Source: Chrysopilus asiliformis (Eukaryota; Arthropoda; Insecta; Diptera; Rhagionidae). Taken from it: a DNA stretch of 64,000 nucleotides. The DNA is taken from the NCBI GenBank assembly GCA_964034945.1, contig OZ035962.1, forward strand, positions 86,158,650-86,222,649, read 5' to 3'. This document shows positions 43,001-56,300 of this stretch, piece by piece. Each line of letters opens with the position of its first letter. The stretch's first letter is position 1. The position numbers and the translations under genes are program-made. A model generated the notes under the pieces. That model ran no database searches and was not told the origin of the DNA. It saw nothing but the letters and a program-made list of their open reading frames with translations.

Positions 43001-43530
43001 TGGGTTTTTAAAAAGTTGTAATCAACAAAAAATTTTCCGCTGCAATATTTAGTTTCGGAAAACATCAGTAAAAAATGATATTTTATAAAAATCCGTTAAA
43101 GATACGTAAAAACCGTTAAAGGAAAAAACGCAAGAAATTTTATTTGCCTTGAATTTCGGTATATGATTTTTTTTCACAATAGCGCATAACTTGCAAGAAA
43201 TTTAAAAAAAGACGAGAAATTTTCCAAAAAAATCAATTTTTTTAAGAACCGTTAGAAACATATATACACCGTTAAAGCTATTCGGAAAAATATTATTTTT
43301 TACATTTTCTGAAACCAAATATAGAAAGTTGTGTCGATTTCAGCTGATATTTTTTAAATATCTTGAGAACCGTTAAAGATACGTAAAAACCGTTAATGGA
43401 AAAAACGCAAGAAATTTTATTTTCTGTCTCTGTCGGTCCGTCCGTTTTACGTATCTTAAATAAATCGAGAACGCGTTGATCTACAAACATTTTTATAAAC
43501 AAGTTTTACAAAAATCGTAGTTTTCTATAA
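43000..43530. repeat. family C repeat
   Basis: ACCGTTAAAGATACGTAAAAACCG, GAAAAAACGCAAGAAATTTTAT (twice, near 43119 and 43398) and GTCTCTGTCGGTCCGTCCGT. Confidence 0.6.
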
Positions 43531-43532
43531 AC

Positions 43533-44031
43533 TTTCCCGTCATCACACACAAAAATGAATTACACCAGTGTGTTTAGAATGATAAAAATAATTAATTTCT
43601 GCATGTCTGTCCGTCTGTCCGTCTGTCCGTCTGTCTGTCTGTCTGTGGCGCAGATTGCGGGCGCACGGATTGAGCTAAAGACTTGAACTTTTGGGCAGGT
43701 TCGTTTTTCGTAAAATGCAAGGCTAAGTTCGTTAATGGGCAAGAATGGTCCATTAGGGGGGGTACCCCCCATACGAACGAAAACGTTTTTTTGTGAATAT
43801 CTCAAAAACGGTGCATCTTATCAAAAAAGTGTAAGAACAAAAGTTATTTAGGATATGATTCTACATAAAACTCCCATACGTCAAAATCCGATTGGAACAA
43901 ATTTTAAAAAATCTTATTGGAAAGTTTGACTTCAAAGTGGAATTTTGATACAACTGTTCGCTGTTCACTTAAATCACCATACGGGTTTTCAATAATTGCC
44001 AGATTGGCAATTATAGCTTTTGGTATGTTTT
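43533..44031 (-). mobile_element. mini-me-like M1 element (3' truncated)
   Basis: Minus-strand copy of 5660-6220; carries GTCTGTCCGTCTGTCCGTCTG but lacks the TATACCC/GGGTATA end, stopping at GATGACGGG. Confidence 0.7.
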
Positions 44032-44199
44032 TAAATACCGTTTTTTGAAAAATTTTCTAAACCTATGCGCTTTTGAGAAAAAATGAATATGACAAAATTT
44101 AAAGGATGATAGAAAGCAAAAATTTTTGTAAAACTTATTTACAAAAAATTTCAAGTCACTAGGTCAACGCGTTCTTGAGTTATTTAAGATACATACGGA

Positions 44200-45915
44200 A
44201 AATTCTTATTAAAGAAATGCAAAAATTAAAAAAACAAATTGCTCTGCAGGCGAAAATTTTTAAGTGCCGAAGAACTTTTTTATAAATTTCGGAGGAGTGG
44301 AGGGCTTTAGCCCCTCTAACAATGGACCTGTTTCCGTCGATCTTAAAATTTTTCCGTTTGTTATAAATTCAGACCAAATAATTTAACTTCCTTTAGTATA
44401 TCCTGTTTTTTTTTTCTGAAGGTTTGGGGACAGTTTTTAATTAAAGGATTTTTTATTTATTTTTTAACTGATTTTTTTTCAATCGTTAATGTAGAGACCC
44501 AAATTTCACTGGTCGTTTTCATCTTCAATGGCCTGAAAAGTCTTTTACTTTCTACTGTCAGAAAATTATCGTTCAAATTATATACGAAAATGAAGTGCAT
44601 CCAGAAAAGTGCTTGAAAATGTTGTTGGTTTTGTTTTTTCCCTCCTCTCTTCCTTATAATTTTTGCTGAGACTTTTTCAATATTTTTCTGGTAGCTATCG
44701 GGGTTTGTTTGTAGTCCTTGATAAAACCAGCTGCTGTAAACACTTTGGCGGGTGTCGAGGGGCCAAACGCAAGGGCACATGAGCAAAATATCCTCCCCTT
44801 TACCAGCAACTAACCGCTCCTTGTTTCGATTTTTTCCGAATTTGAGGTCTTCTCTTGTGTTCTGTGTGTTCTGCGTTGTCTTTTTCATGTCCCTTGATCA
44901 GAAAAATATCAAATTACCATCGAGAGGAGCCCAATGAGCCTTAAGCCCTGGCACATTGAAAACTGAACACTGGAAACGCTTTCTAGACACTGAGGGCTGA
45001 CTGGCTGGCTGGCTGGTTGACTGGCTTGAATTGTGCCCATGACAAACTGATGAGCAGCATCCATTCGGTTGCTTAACATGTGAATTAATAAAGGAGACAG
45101 TTAGACAAACATAACAAAAACTGCAAAAAAAATTTATAAATGAAGAACTCCCAAAGAACAAAACAAAAATAATAATAAAAAAAAAGGAAAATTCTTAAAA
45201 GACAAGACAGCAGTGCTGCATAAGAAAACCATAAGGAAAAAAACAACATCGAACTTAACAGAAATCTGAATTGAAGTGAACCGGGAAAATCAAAAAGGAA
45301 GACGATCATCCATAAAAAAGGAATAACAAAATCAAGTCCTTTGTTCTTCTTCTCGGTCCAGTAGAGCTGCTTGCTGCTAAGACGCAAAAACCACCGAAAT
45401 TCGTTCGAAGAAAGGCGCAATGGATCCAGTCTAAGGGTCGTGCAAAAAAAAATGTATGATGGTGAAAAAAACAATTGAAATCCTAATGAGGAAGGAGTCC
45501 ATTCGAATTATTCGTTTCTTAAGAAAAAAAAAATGAAGAAAGAAACTTTTACCCTTAATCCTTGTCATTCCTTATTACCGCCCCAAGTTGAAACGTCAAA
45601 ATCGACCCAATTTTTCTTTAATTCGGTCGCTTCTGTCAGGCGATGTGGTCTGTTGATTTCATGTTAAAATTGTCCGAGTGCGAAATAACGGGAATATTTC
45701 TCACAATCCAATTTGACAATTGAGTTGTGACCCCTGAGGTCATTTTGACAATCACACGATCATTACACGGAAATCGACACGATCATTAAGGATTGGTAAC
45801 AGAAGCAATGGGAAATTTTTCATCATGAAAATGGCTTGTCTTTTTGTCAACGCAATTGGAATGTCACAGGAGGATTTTTTTTTTGATTTTATTGAGCCAT
45901 AACAAGTATTAGAAC
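44200..45915. other. unassigned sequence
   Basis: Includes (GGCT)n-like repeats at 45000-45016 and A-rich stretches. The open frames at 44457-44888 and 45085-45474 have no recognised domain. Confidence 0.4.
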
Positions 45916-46285
45916 AAAAAACATGAGAAAAGCTACAATTGCCAGGGGCCAATCGTCAAATACGCTATATGATGACAGACAAAATGTTTATTTTAAAAAA
46001 TCCATTTGTATAGGAGAGGAGGAAAGGAGTGGTTCGATTGGATTTTGATGTATAAATAAGTTATGTAAAATCCTATTTTAAACAAATTTTACCTTTATAA
46101 ATTTTTCAATACAACTAACCGTTTTCGAGAAAATTGACAAAAAAAAACTTATTCAATTTGTATGGGGGAAGGGGGAAGGAATGGTCCAATTTTGCCCGTT
46201 TAAGAACTTAGCCTAGCCATTTACAAGAATCGTTACTATACAAAATTTCAAGTCTCTAGCTCAATCCTTTCGAAAGTTATGATAC
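45916..46285 (+). repeat. mini-me-like M2 element (3' truncated)
   Basis: Starts ACATGAGAAAAGCTACAATT; stops at CGAAAGTTATGATACCC before the microsatellite. Confidence 0.65.
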
Positions 46286-46289
46286 CCTT

Positions 46290-47960
46290 AATAAAAAGAA
46301 AATTAAATTCCCCGAAATTTTCTGTGGACTAAACCTGAGAAAAAATTTTACAATCTAGTCATAAACACGACAATACATTGTTTTTCAATTGCCAAGAATA
46401 ATTGGTGCGAATCATTAGTTTTCAATTCAACTTTAACTTTCTGCCATAAGCAAATCCTTCAATTACCACCTTTCCTGATTAAATGATGTAATTCTACATT
46501 ACATTCTATTAATCCACATGAATTGCGATCCAAGCAAAGGTGGTTAAACGATGCAATTTCACGTTTACGTGTCTCAAAGTGTGCGACGATTAGACCCAAT
46601 CGATCATAATTAGCGCACGGATAATAAAATACGAATTTAAATACCTGCTTAGCACGCCACATCGAATCCCAGAGACAATCATTGCAAATCGCAAACGTGC
46701 GCATGCTAAAGGGGGGGAAACGGACGCACCTTTCGCGCGAACGACAATTTCGCAAATTGAAATTATCGCAAATTACAAGAAATTGTTAACTAAAAACTAA
46801 CAATTACGTGAGTATAAATCATGAGATAGTGAAAAAATTTGACACTCTATTCGTATATGGGGTCCTTGTTTAAGTCCCGTCCGTTCTCCTGTGGCAATCG
46901 AAGCGTGTCGGGATGGGAAGTGTGAGAAGGAACATCACTTTTCATTCTTATTCCCTTTGCATCTTGAAGTGTTTGAGGTTGATTTGAGTGCACTTCAGAA
47001 GTGATTTCCACCTGGGATCTCGTCTGCCGTCTTCCAGGGACCTCAAGAACCTCCCCGTCTCCCTCTTCCATTACATCCGAATCTCGACGTGAAAATTGAA
47101 TGATAAATTGCTGAATGAAATTATTTACCATTAGTTCGGGAACAAGATTTGACTTGAGAACTCGCACCTATCAATTGGAGGATCCTCCTTGCCTTCTTGT
47201 CCCTATGATTTCTCACTATGATCCCTCCGTTCTGGCTTGAAAATTCCCCTTTGATAGCCTCCGGAATTCCTCTATCATGAAATACGAGCTAAACGTGGTA
47301 CAAGCCTACGGGGTGTTACCTGCCTTTTTGATCCGTGGTGGTGCTCCATGAGGATTTCAGTTAATTGAAATTCTGTCGATAATTGCCGAGGGTGATATAT
47401 CGATATCACCGCGCCCCCTTTGCATCTGTATTTAGTGGTGGAGTTGTGGGTTTCTTACGTTCTCAAATTCTGACGGCCGCGATGATTTATTGAAAGCACG
47501 TGGGAAGCAATGGGGGGTTAATTCATCCGTTATCCGCTGGGGATAATTTTTAGACGTCGCGCCGTCTGGAATATAGAAATAGATTGAGAGCCTATTTTGG
47601 AAGATTTTTGAATTATTCACTGCAGTGAAGGATAATTGCATTAATATGGTTGGAAAACGGGTAGTTTTTATGCTCGTTACAAGCTTTTAGGTAATTTCAC
47701 TTGTCTGATAGTTTTTTTGTATGTTAGGGACAAATCTTGTAATCTAATTTCGACCCACTTCCACTCATCCGATTGACTAGAAATGTTTCACATATACGCA
47801 ACTCCGATGACAAGCATGTACGAACAAATAAACAAAATGGCGGGCGGCAGACGCTATTCTCTCGCAATCGAACTAACGAAGTACCCATCGTGTGAGGTCT
47901 TAAATGAAAGAGCTTTGAAAAATAATTTAGGAAAAAACAAAATGGCGCCTGAAAACGATA
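46290..47960. other. unique-looking non-coding sequence
   Basis: Less AT-rich, free of the repeat families. TTAATCGATC/AATCGATC and ATTA words are frequent near 46590. Possible regulatory DNA; no gene structure found. Confidence 0.35.
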
Positions 47961-47964
47961 TTAT

Positions 47965-48365
47965 AAATTTAAAACATAAGAAAAGCTACTGATTGCAAGG
48001 GGCCAATCGTTAAATAGTCTATATGATGACAGAAAAAATGTTTATTTAAAAATCCATTTGTCTAGGAGAGGGGGACAGGACTAGTCCGATTGGATTTTGA
48101 TGTATGGAACGGTTATGTAAAATCACATTCTAAACATATTTTACCTTAATAAATTTTTCAATACGACTCACCGTTTTCGAGAAAATAGAAAAAAAGTTTT
48201 CAATTTGTATTGGGGACAGGGGATGGAGTGGTCCGATTGGGTCTTGATGTATGGAACGGTTATGTAAAATCATATTCTAAATACATTTCATCTTTATAAA
48301 TTTTTCGATACCATGAACCGTTTTCAGGAAAAAGGTATTCCTTAAAAAGGTATTCCATTTGAATA
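47965..48365 (+). repeat. mini-me-like M2 element (3' truncated)
   Basis: Starts AAAACATAAGAAAAGCTACT and contains two successive GATTGG-TTTTGATGTATGGAACGG blocks. Confidence 0.65.
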
Positions 48366-49735
48366 GGAGAGACCACAAAACCTCAATTGAGAAGGTACAG
48401 TCCGGTCTTGAGATGTTATACCATAGAGGAGAATGAAAAGAAGGCTTATGTTTAGTTTTCTAGTTTTTCAGGTGCTACAAATAAATATTAGCGATTTCTG
48501 ATTTTTATTGGAAAACCTCCATCGAAGTTCAAGTTGTTATTAAAGAGTGTTAAAATTCGTAGGTATTTTAAAAACAAATTAAAACACATTTTGTAACTCT
48601 AATAAATTAACCACGAAAATCAATAAAAACCCGAATAGACACGTGTTAAATTTGATTTTTTCGCTATAAAATCAAAAATCCCTCACCATGTCGTCTAAAA
48701 GTTTAATGTTCCGAAACGTTTAATTTATTTCCGAGTGATTTGTAAGCCCGTTAATTGTCAGCGATTGTTCGGATTCAAGCAGAGTTTCACCAAACCCTAA
48801 ATATTAACCAATTCGTCGCCTCGACACCAAATTGACGCGAGGGGCGCGATTTTCAAATCTGAATCCGCTAAATTAACGAGCAATCAATCGATCTGATCTG
48901 ATCCGCGCGAGAGGAGGATAAATAAATCGAATGCGTTGCGAGTTTTTTTTTATCGGGAACGTGTCTTCACCTAAAGGATTGAATTCGCCCCTTTCCCCTC
49001 GATGAGTGATCAACAACGAATCTAATCCCGTGTTCGCCGTTAATCAAAATTTATTATCGAGTGTCAATTTTATTGATAGACGATGCTCACAGTACTTAAT
49101 ACTATCACAGTTAAAAAACGATCGAGATTTATTTTCAAAGTCGTTATCTGATTGAGGAATTAAATGTTTTGATGGGTCGTTAAGAGTGAAGTAATCGCAG
49201 GTTTTTTAATGTTTTTTTCTTCTTCTAAAATCTTACAGAGTTCTCTGTCCACTCGCATAGCTTAGAAATAATGATAATAGTATTAATAAAAAAAAATTAG
49301 TTTAAATTTTTATTGATTTTTGAAAGGGTGATCATTACTGCGAGTCGAATTTTCGTCGGGTTCATTGCATGCGATGAAGCTTTAAGCTGATTATGATGAT
49401 CACGGCGAACAATGTGTTTTAAGAAAATCCATTATTAAAGGACCACCTAAGATGATTCCAATTTTTTATTTGCTCTTAAACGATAGATATGGAAATTAAT
49501 ATTCCTTTTATTGATATAGGCATTGATTCATTGAGCTTCATTTTGAAATGCGGTAATTTAAATCGTCTTTTTTTATGTGAAATGAATATCTACAAAAAAA
49601 ATATCAAATAGAAAACTCTTACAATCTGAAATTATAGAATCGTTTAGATAGTGTGTAAAATAAAAGGTTTAAAATGCAATTTGTTTGAAATGGAACTCCA
49701 AAAAACAAAAAAATAAAACCCAACTACGATAAAAT
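48366..49735. other. unique-looking non-coding sequence
   Basis: Moderate GC at 48750-49040 with TAATCAATCGATCTGATCTG-type words. No open frame or RNA supported. Confidence 0.35.
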
Positions 49736-49739
49736 AAAT

Positions 49740-50600
49740 ATCTGATGTGAACAGCACATGACTCTCTTATACAAAATCTACGTTTTTTTGTGCACAATTT
49801 ACCTGACGAATAAAATATTAGTTTACATAAAAATATTTATATTAGTTCACATAAAAATATGAATTTTTATTTTACGAAATCTGAAATATCTCGATAACGG
49901 TAAAAGATATCAATTTACTGTAAAAGGCAAAAATGTAGAAAATTTTAATACCTTTAATTTTGCCAGTACCTAACTGTTTTTTCAAAAAACCATTAGTGTG
50001 AAAGCAATTCGCAAATATATATTTTTTTAATTTTTTTTAATATCTCGATAACGGTAAAAAAAATATCGGATAACGGTAAAATACAAAACTATGAAAAACA
50101 TGATTTTCTTCAATTTATCTCATACGTTAAACCAGTGCTCCGCAACTAGTGTGCCGCGACACACTGGTGTGCCGGGGAATGATATTAGGTGTGCCGCGGT
50201 AAACATTTCAAAAAGCTATTTAATAATTCTTTCAGGATTTTTTTTTAATTTTTTCATTATAAATATTTTATACACCAATTTTTTTATATTTTCTTTTGTG
50301 GTGTGCCCCGGATTTCCAGAAAAAAAATTGGTGTGCCGTATGCAAATAAAGGTTGCGGAGCACTGCGTTAAACCACCAAAAACCCGTTATTTTACGATAT
50401 AATCGCAAAAACCGATTTTTGAAAAATAACGAGATGTATCGTGAGATACGAACGGCTTGAGATACGGAGTTCTAGTTAAAGACAAAGATGTAGAAAATTT
50501 TATTGTCTCCAACTTTTGTAATACATAAGACTACCGATGAGTACAAAATCTGTTTCCGGCCAAATTATGAGGATGTCCGCTGCTCGGTCTATCGGTCTCT
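49740..50600 (+). repeat. family D repeat split by a hAT-type MITE
   Basis: CTGATGTGAACAGCACATGACT opens it as at 39.47 kb; 49740-50132 continues at 50374. Confidence 0.65.
50133..50365. mobile_element. hAT-type MITE, 233 bp, perfect 8-bp duplication
   Basis: Ends CAGTGCTCCGCAAC and GTTGCGGAGCACTG are exact inverse matches over 14 bases. CGTTAAAC occurs immediately on both sides (50125-50132, 50366-50373). GTGTGCCG is repeated four times inside. An 8-bp duplication and CAG start fit hAT transposons. Confidence 0.9.
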
Positions 50601-51399
50601 CCGTTTTAAGTACACTGTAGAAAATGGATTTGTATTTAAACCGAAAAATGGGGTAAAAACGGGGTAAATTTGCAAAAAAGTCGTAAAATTTCGAAAAAAA
50701 ATCAGAATTTAGCTCGCACACCATTTAAGTTGTAAACTCACCCAAAAAAAACATTATTCTTACACTATAAATAGGGTAGTTTTAAACCTTGCGTAAAATT
50801 TCGACCAATATTCATATTTTTACTCTCCTTTTGGTGTAAAAACACGCTCACAGGGTATTTTTGCATTATTGAACGGACAATTTCATTATTTCACAATGCC
50901 TTAACCTTATAATTCGCACAAGGTTTATGGCATCGGAGTATAAGTACTCGATTCGAGTTTTACTCCACCAAAATCCTGTAAGCCTGCGTGGAAGCTGGTA
51001 AAGCAGGCTCTGATGACGGTGAGCCAGCTTCCATACCAGAAACAGGCTCCTGATGGGTTTTCAGGGCAGACATGCCTGGGGGGAAATTGGATGTGAAAAC
51101 ATCCGCAAAAATAATATAATAATTTTGTTGTATTATTTTTGTTTTTGCAGACCTTCTAAGCCGAGAAATTCTAATACCATTTTCGGTGTAATTTTAAACA
51201 AAAAATGTCGTAAAATTACACCAGTATTGTACTTTTACTTCTTATTTAGTTTAAAGTTCCCCCGTAAAAGTGGCTTTTGTACGCCACAAAATGAGTATAA
51301 ATACATAGCTTTTAAGCCATTACGACTCGGTTTAATTTTACTACTATGATAGTAGGAAAATGGTTTCCTACTATTATAGTGGTAAAATTACAATAAAAT
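50601..51399. other. unassigned sequence
   Basis: Contains a near-inverted word TACTATGATAGTAGGAAA/TTTCCTACTATTATAG at 51340-51380. No gene supported. Confidence 0.4.
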
Positions 51400-51990
51400 T
51401 TTCTAGAGTGTAGGTATACTCTAAATAAGTCGAGAACATGTGGAGTTAGCGACTTGAAATTTTTCATAAATGAGTTTTACAAAAATCACAGTTACTATCA
51501 AATTTTGGAAAAGTAACGTTAGCTATAACGGACATCTCTCAAACATTGTTTTTTTGAAAATTTCTCAAAACCTATCCACTTTTGGAAAAAATGAATATAA
51601 CCAAATTTAAAGGGCATAAAATTTTCTATATTTTTTATTTCAACGGGTTTCACGTATTTCTAGCAGTTTTCAAGATATTTGAAAAAAATTAAGTTTTTTG
51701 ATAATTTCTCAGAAACTATGCGCTTTTAAGAAAAAATGCATTTAACCAAATTCAAAGGAAATAAAATTTCCTGTATTTTTTCGTTTACCGGTTTTTACTT
51801 GTCTTTAACGGTTTTCGAGATATTGGAAGAAAATTATTTTTCAAATATTTTTTTCGAAACTAAATATTGCAGAGGAAAGGATTTGTGTTGGTCACAATTG
51901 ATATTTTTCCCTTTCTCAGAGTTTTTATTTGGTCGTTTGTACAAAAATGCTAAAAAAATTTAAAGTCTTGTAAATAACTGATCGGGTGAT
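51400..51990. repeat. family C repeat
   Basis: CTCAAAACCTATCCACTTTTGG, CAGAAACTATGCGCTTTTAAG and TCTTTAACGGTTTTCGAGATATT; two successive sub-repeats of about 190 bp. Confidence 0.6.
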
Positions 51991-54900
51991 CATGTTAAGA
52001 ACGTTACTGACAACAGCAATAAACGTATCGAGCTACGGAAGAAGTTTTTTGAAAGCGAAACTTATAAAAACACTACTTTTTTTCTCGACTTTGACCAATT
52101 TAAGGCTAAGCAACACAAAAATTAATAGAAATTCAAGATATTTTTTTGTTTACAATACGTCGCAACTTTTTTTCAAAATTTGGTTGCCGCCATTTCCTTT
52201 TTCAGACTTCGCGTACCCCCTAGAAACAGTTGACGTATCCCTAAGGTTACATGGACTTACGGTTGGGAAACACTGGTCTAGACCAACGGCAAATGGCAAC
52301 TATCACTACTGATTTCGTAAAGCAAGTTGAGTGAACTTGAAGAATGAAGAGCGAATCGAGCCACCAACATTCGGATTACTGGCCACTTTACCACCTGGAC
52401 CACTCTGTCACTTATCAAGCTTGACGCTGTTTAAAACAGCTTTGCAAACTTCATCAAACTCAGAACCTACTGCCATTAATCGACAATCTTCTTCGCATGT
52501 CAATGTCTATTTATGTTTCTGCAAGACAAAAAAAACCCTAATTTTGAATTTTGTTTACCTGTCACCTGTCACTAAAGTCCGGAAAAGAATTTCCAACTTG
52601 CTAAAAGGACAAAAAAGATATATCGAAAAATTGCACCATTAAATCGAGTTTTTAAAAGTAAAAATTTCCAATAACCGAAGCAATTTCTTTGACAATGAAG
52701 CAATCAACCAAGAAAAGACAAAGAATAATCAGAAATCATACAAAAAAAAATACGAAAAAAATGTGAAACTCAATTTGGAAGTTTGTAATTCGTCTTCACG
52801 TGCACAAGAAAGAAACACGATTGGAAAAAATTGGAAAAACTTTTCCTCATTTGATTTTATCAACAGATAAGACTGAAAACTATTCAAATGGTGCCATCGT
52901 GCATCCGGTCTGCATTCACTATAGGGTGGTTCCTACTGCGAAGAGGGGTGAGGTACGAATGCAACCCCAAAAAGGAAGCAAAAGATAGAACTTTGAAGTG
53001 CAATTATCGAATAGGTATCGATTTGAATGTAAAAAAGAGCAAAATCGCGCAGAAAAATTCAAAAAAGGGAATCATCCTCTTTACACAAAAGGGTGACTCC
53101 TGCTGCCTACATGGAATACCCATCAGGAATGCTAAGAAAGGAGCATGAAAACTACACCCCAAAGAACCTGAAGAACAAAATCCGGTAAGAATTACGTGAA
53201 TCGACCGTAAATGGCGCAATGGAAACCCCTGAAAAGAGCAATAAATACCTCAAGTTAAGGACCTCGAAATCGACGGCGATAACGATGACGACGACGAATG
53301 GTTGGTTGCCGGTAGCTGTTGCATTGTTAGTCGCAAGGAAAACAAATTTATATTCATTCATTTTCGTGCCCCTATATATGGTAGGTAGGCCAGGTATAGA
53401 CCAGAAAAAAGGGAGAAAACTCTTCGGGATAAATGCGCAATTATCCTTTTACTTCATTTTAATGTAGTTCAGTTGGAAATTAGGCCAAAGGGAAGGAAGA
53501 CCCATACTGGAATTTGTTTGGTCCGCCAGAATTTTCAATTCTCTTCTGATTTATCTTGATTGAAAAAAAAAGAATCTAAAGATGGACCCATGATTGTCCT
53601 TTTTTTACTTTCAACCGATTTTTTTCACTCTTCGTTTGATTTTCGTTTTTGACTACTGAAGTGCTTGAAATCGGACTCCGTGAATGCGGTGCATCAGGGA
53701 TCAAGTCCTTAAGTCTTAATCCGATCACGGACAAGTTTTGCGTTTAGTGCGGTCTTGTCTGTCTCCTGGACCAAATTCTACTTTTTATTCTTACCTTTTT
53801 TTTCTTGTTATTTTTTTGGTTTGTTTTTATTCTTAGTTTTCTAATTCGTGCAACGAAATGGATATCTTTAATCCGATAATCTGTTTGTATTTGAATTTTT
53901 GTACTTACAGATTACAGCAGAGGTGAGTCCTGTGGATTTTGAAATTTTATTGGATTTTTTTTGGCAATCAAATGGAAATTATTTGATGTGGGTGATAAGA
54001 TTAGATAAGCAGCGCAAACAGTGGGTTGCAAAATTGTAAGCCATCAAAATTATTACCACAAATGCGTATGTTTTGAATATTTCGTATGAGTTGTGCTACT
54101 GGATCTTGATAACCACAAAAATCGGGACCGAGAGTCGAAAAGGATGCGGACGTCTTTGGTTAATAGAGGAAAAGTCGTAACAAGATCCTCTAAAGATAGC
54201 ACTTTATTTTCTCAACCTAGATAGCACTTTATTTTCTCAGAATATCTATTCTAATCTTTACACGAAGAGAAAAATTATTAGTTTTTTTAAACACAAACAT
54301 AGTCAACTGTTTTTTGATTTTCCATATAATTCACGCGCGGTTTGGGTCAATCTGGGTATAAGTATCAAGTCCAGCGAACAGTTTACAGAGATGTCTTACA
54401 TCAATAAAAAAAAATAGAAAAATACTGACCTTAAAAACTTTAAAAAATTTCACAAAACATGCTGAAAAAAAACTCAAAACTTCTAACCCTTTCCAGAACT
54501 AAATACAATATCAAATTCTTGTTATTGAATATTTCTCACAATTTTTCACATCAATTAAAATTACCTGAAGAATGAAGAAGAAGAATTTATCCACGGTTAC
54601 ATTACAGTTATTTTGTTAGAAATATTATTTCTAGATGATTGTTATTACGATTATGACAATCAATAAAATGAAAATATCAAATTACAATGATTAAAGAACA
54701 AATAATAAGAACCTGCAAGAAGAATAATTCCAGCAGCAATTACAAAATTCAATTTCAGGAAATCTTACCTGAACATTGTAACAATGTCAATCGTCACAAA
54801 AATCTATTTATGGCACATGTAATAATATAAAGCAAATTTCCAGTAAATTGAAAATCTCGATATCATTTTATTCTATATACCGCAAACACCACATCGTCAT

Positions 54901-55036
54901 AAACCAGCAAAATATGAAATAACGTAATAAAAAAAAATGTTTTTCTTTAAGAAAACGTTAATTTGATCACCATATGATTTTTTGATATGCTTCTTTTGGA
55001 AAAATTAGTAAAAAATTAATGATATGAAATCATTCA
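51991..55036. other. unassigned AT-rich sequence
   Basis: Longest stretch without an identified element. Open frames (for example 51986-52312, 52331-52642, 53219-53467) are not recognised and have no consistent splice context. A 20-bp word GATAGCACTTTATTTTCTCA is duplicated at 54196 and 54220. Confidence 0.4.
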
Positions 55037-55470
55037 AAAAACATAAGAAAATCTACAATTCCCAGGGGCCAATCGTCAAATACTCTATATGATGACAAAC
55101 AAAATGTTTATTTAAAAAAATCCATTTGTATAGGAGAGGGGGAAAGGGTTGGTCCGATTGGATTTTGATGTATGGAGCGGTTATGTAAAATTATATTTTA
55201 AATACATTTTCTCTTTACAATATTTTCGCTACTACGCACCGTTTTCGAAAAAAAACAGGAAAGTATTCCATTTGTATGGGAGATAAAGAAGCAGTGGCCC
55301 GATTGGATCTTGATGTTTGGATGAATTAATTAAAATCCTATTTTAAACACATTTTACGTTAATAAATTTTTCAATATGACTCACCGTTTTCGAAAAAATT
55401 GCTAAAAACTGTTTCGTCTGTGGGGACAAAGATGGAGGAAATTGTACAATTTTTCCCGTTCAAGAACTGA

Positions 55471-56051
55471 AGGCCCAACTACGATCGAATAGGAGCGCAT
55501 AAGAAAGTCAATGTTAATACCCACAATATCCACAATAGACATGTCGCTACTTCGGAGGAAGACTGTCACAACTCAAAAATTGTAAATTTTGGGAAATGAC
55601 GTTTTAAAGTTATTCTGATATTTTGTGTTAGTGATATTTAGAAAATATCTACAGTAACGAGAAGTGTTCAGAATTATAAGTTACAATTGTGACACTCTTC
55701 TACAACAAAGTATACCATAATTACCACTCTTCCGCACCTTTAGTACAAATTCGACATTTTTTTGAGTTGTGACAGTCTTCCTCCGAAGTAGCGATGTGTC
55801 AAAGTGTTGCCACTTTCAAACCTTCGTTAAACTTTCGTTAAGCATGAATGATTCGATACAAATGGAACTGGGATACGAAAATAGTGAACATAACCTAAAA
55901 TTTTAGTGTGAATTTAATAATATTGGTGCCATATTAATTTCCACTTGTGGTAAAATGAAGATTAGCTTTTATGTTGACAGTTATGTATGTCAACATTCGT
56001 TGGGAATTTGACATTAACATATGCGCTCCTATGTCGATCGTAGTTGGGCCT
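55471..56051. mobile_element. TIR element, 581 bp, ends AGGCCCAACTACGATCGA
   Basis: Inverted ends share AGGCCCAACTACGATCGA and ATAGGAGCGCATA. Flanks TGA (55468-55470) and TTA (56052-56054) fit a TNA duplication with one change. It contains another inverted pair (next entry). Confidence 0.75.
55544..55794. mobile_element. inner inverted-repeat element, 36-bp perfect ends
   Basis: TCGCTACTTCGGAGGAAGAC... (55544-55579) is the exact complement of 55759-55794. It lies wholly inside the 55471-56051 element. No clear target duplication, so it may be either a nested MITE or subterminal repeats of the outer one. Confidence 0.6.
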
Positions 56052-56300
56052 TTAGCCTTGCCATTTACGAGAAACGCAACTATTCAAAATTTCAAGTCTA
56101 GCCCAATCCTATCGAAAGTTATGGTGTTCACGGACGGACAGACATATGGAAGGACAGACGGACATGCGGAAATCAAAACCTTTTGTCATCCCTAACACCC
56201 TGGTGTAGTTCATTTTTGTGTCCGATGATTGGTTCGATGCGTTACAAACGGTATACTAAATCTAATATACTTCCATATGATAGATCATAAATAGAGGTTC

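Larger units (their letters stand above)
55037..56300 (+). repeat. mini-me-like M2 element split by a MITE
   Basis: Left part 55037-55467, right part 56055-56300 including GACGGACAGACATATGG and the GTTCGATGCGTTACAAACGG end. The host word CAAGAACTTAGCC is broken by the insertion. Confidence 0.75.

Noticed and set aside
45085..45474. 129-codon Phe/Leu-rich frame as a membrane protein
   Set aside because: It is the complement of A-rich DNA, with no start context or family motif.
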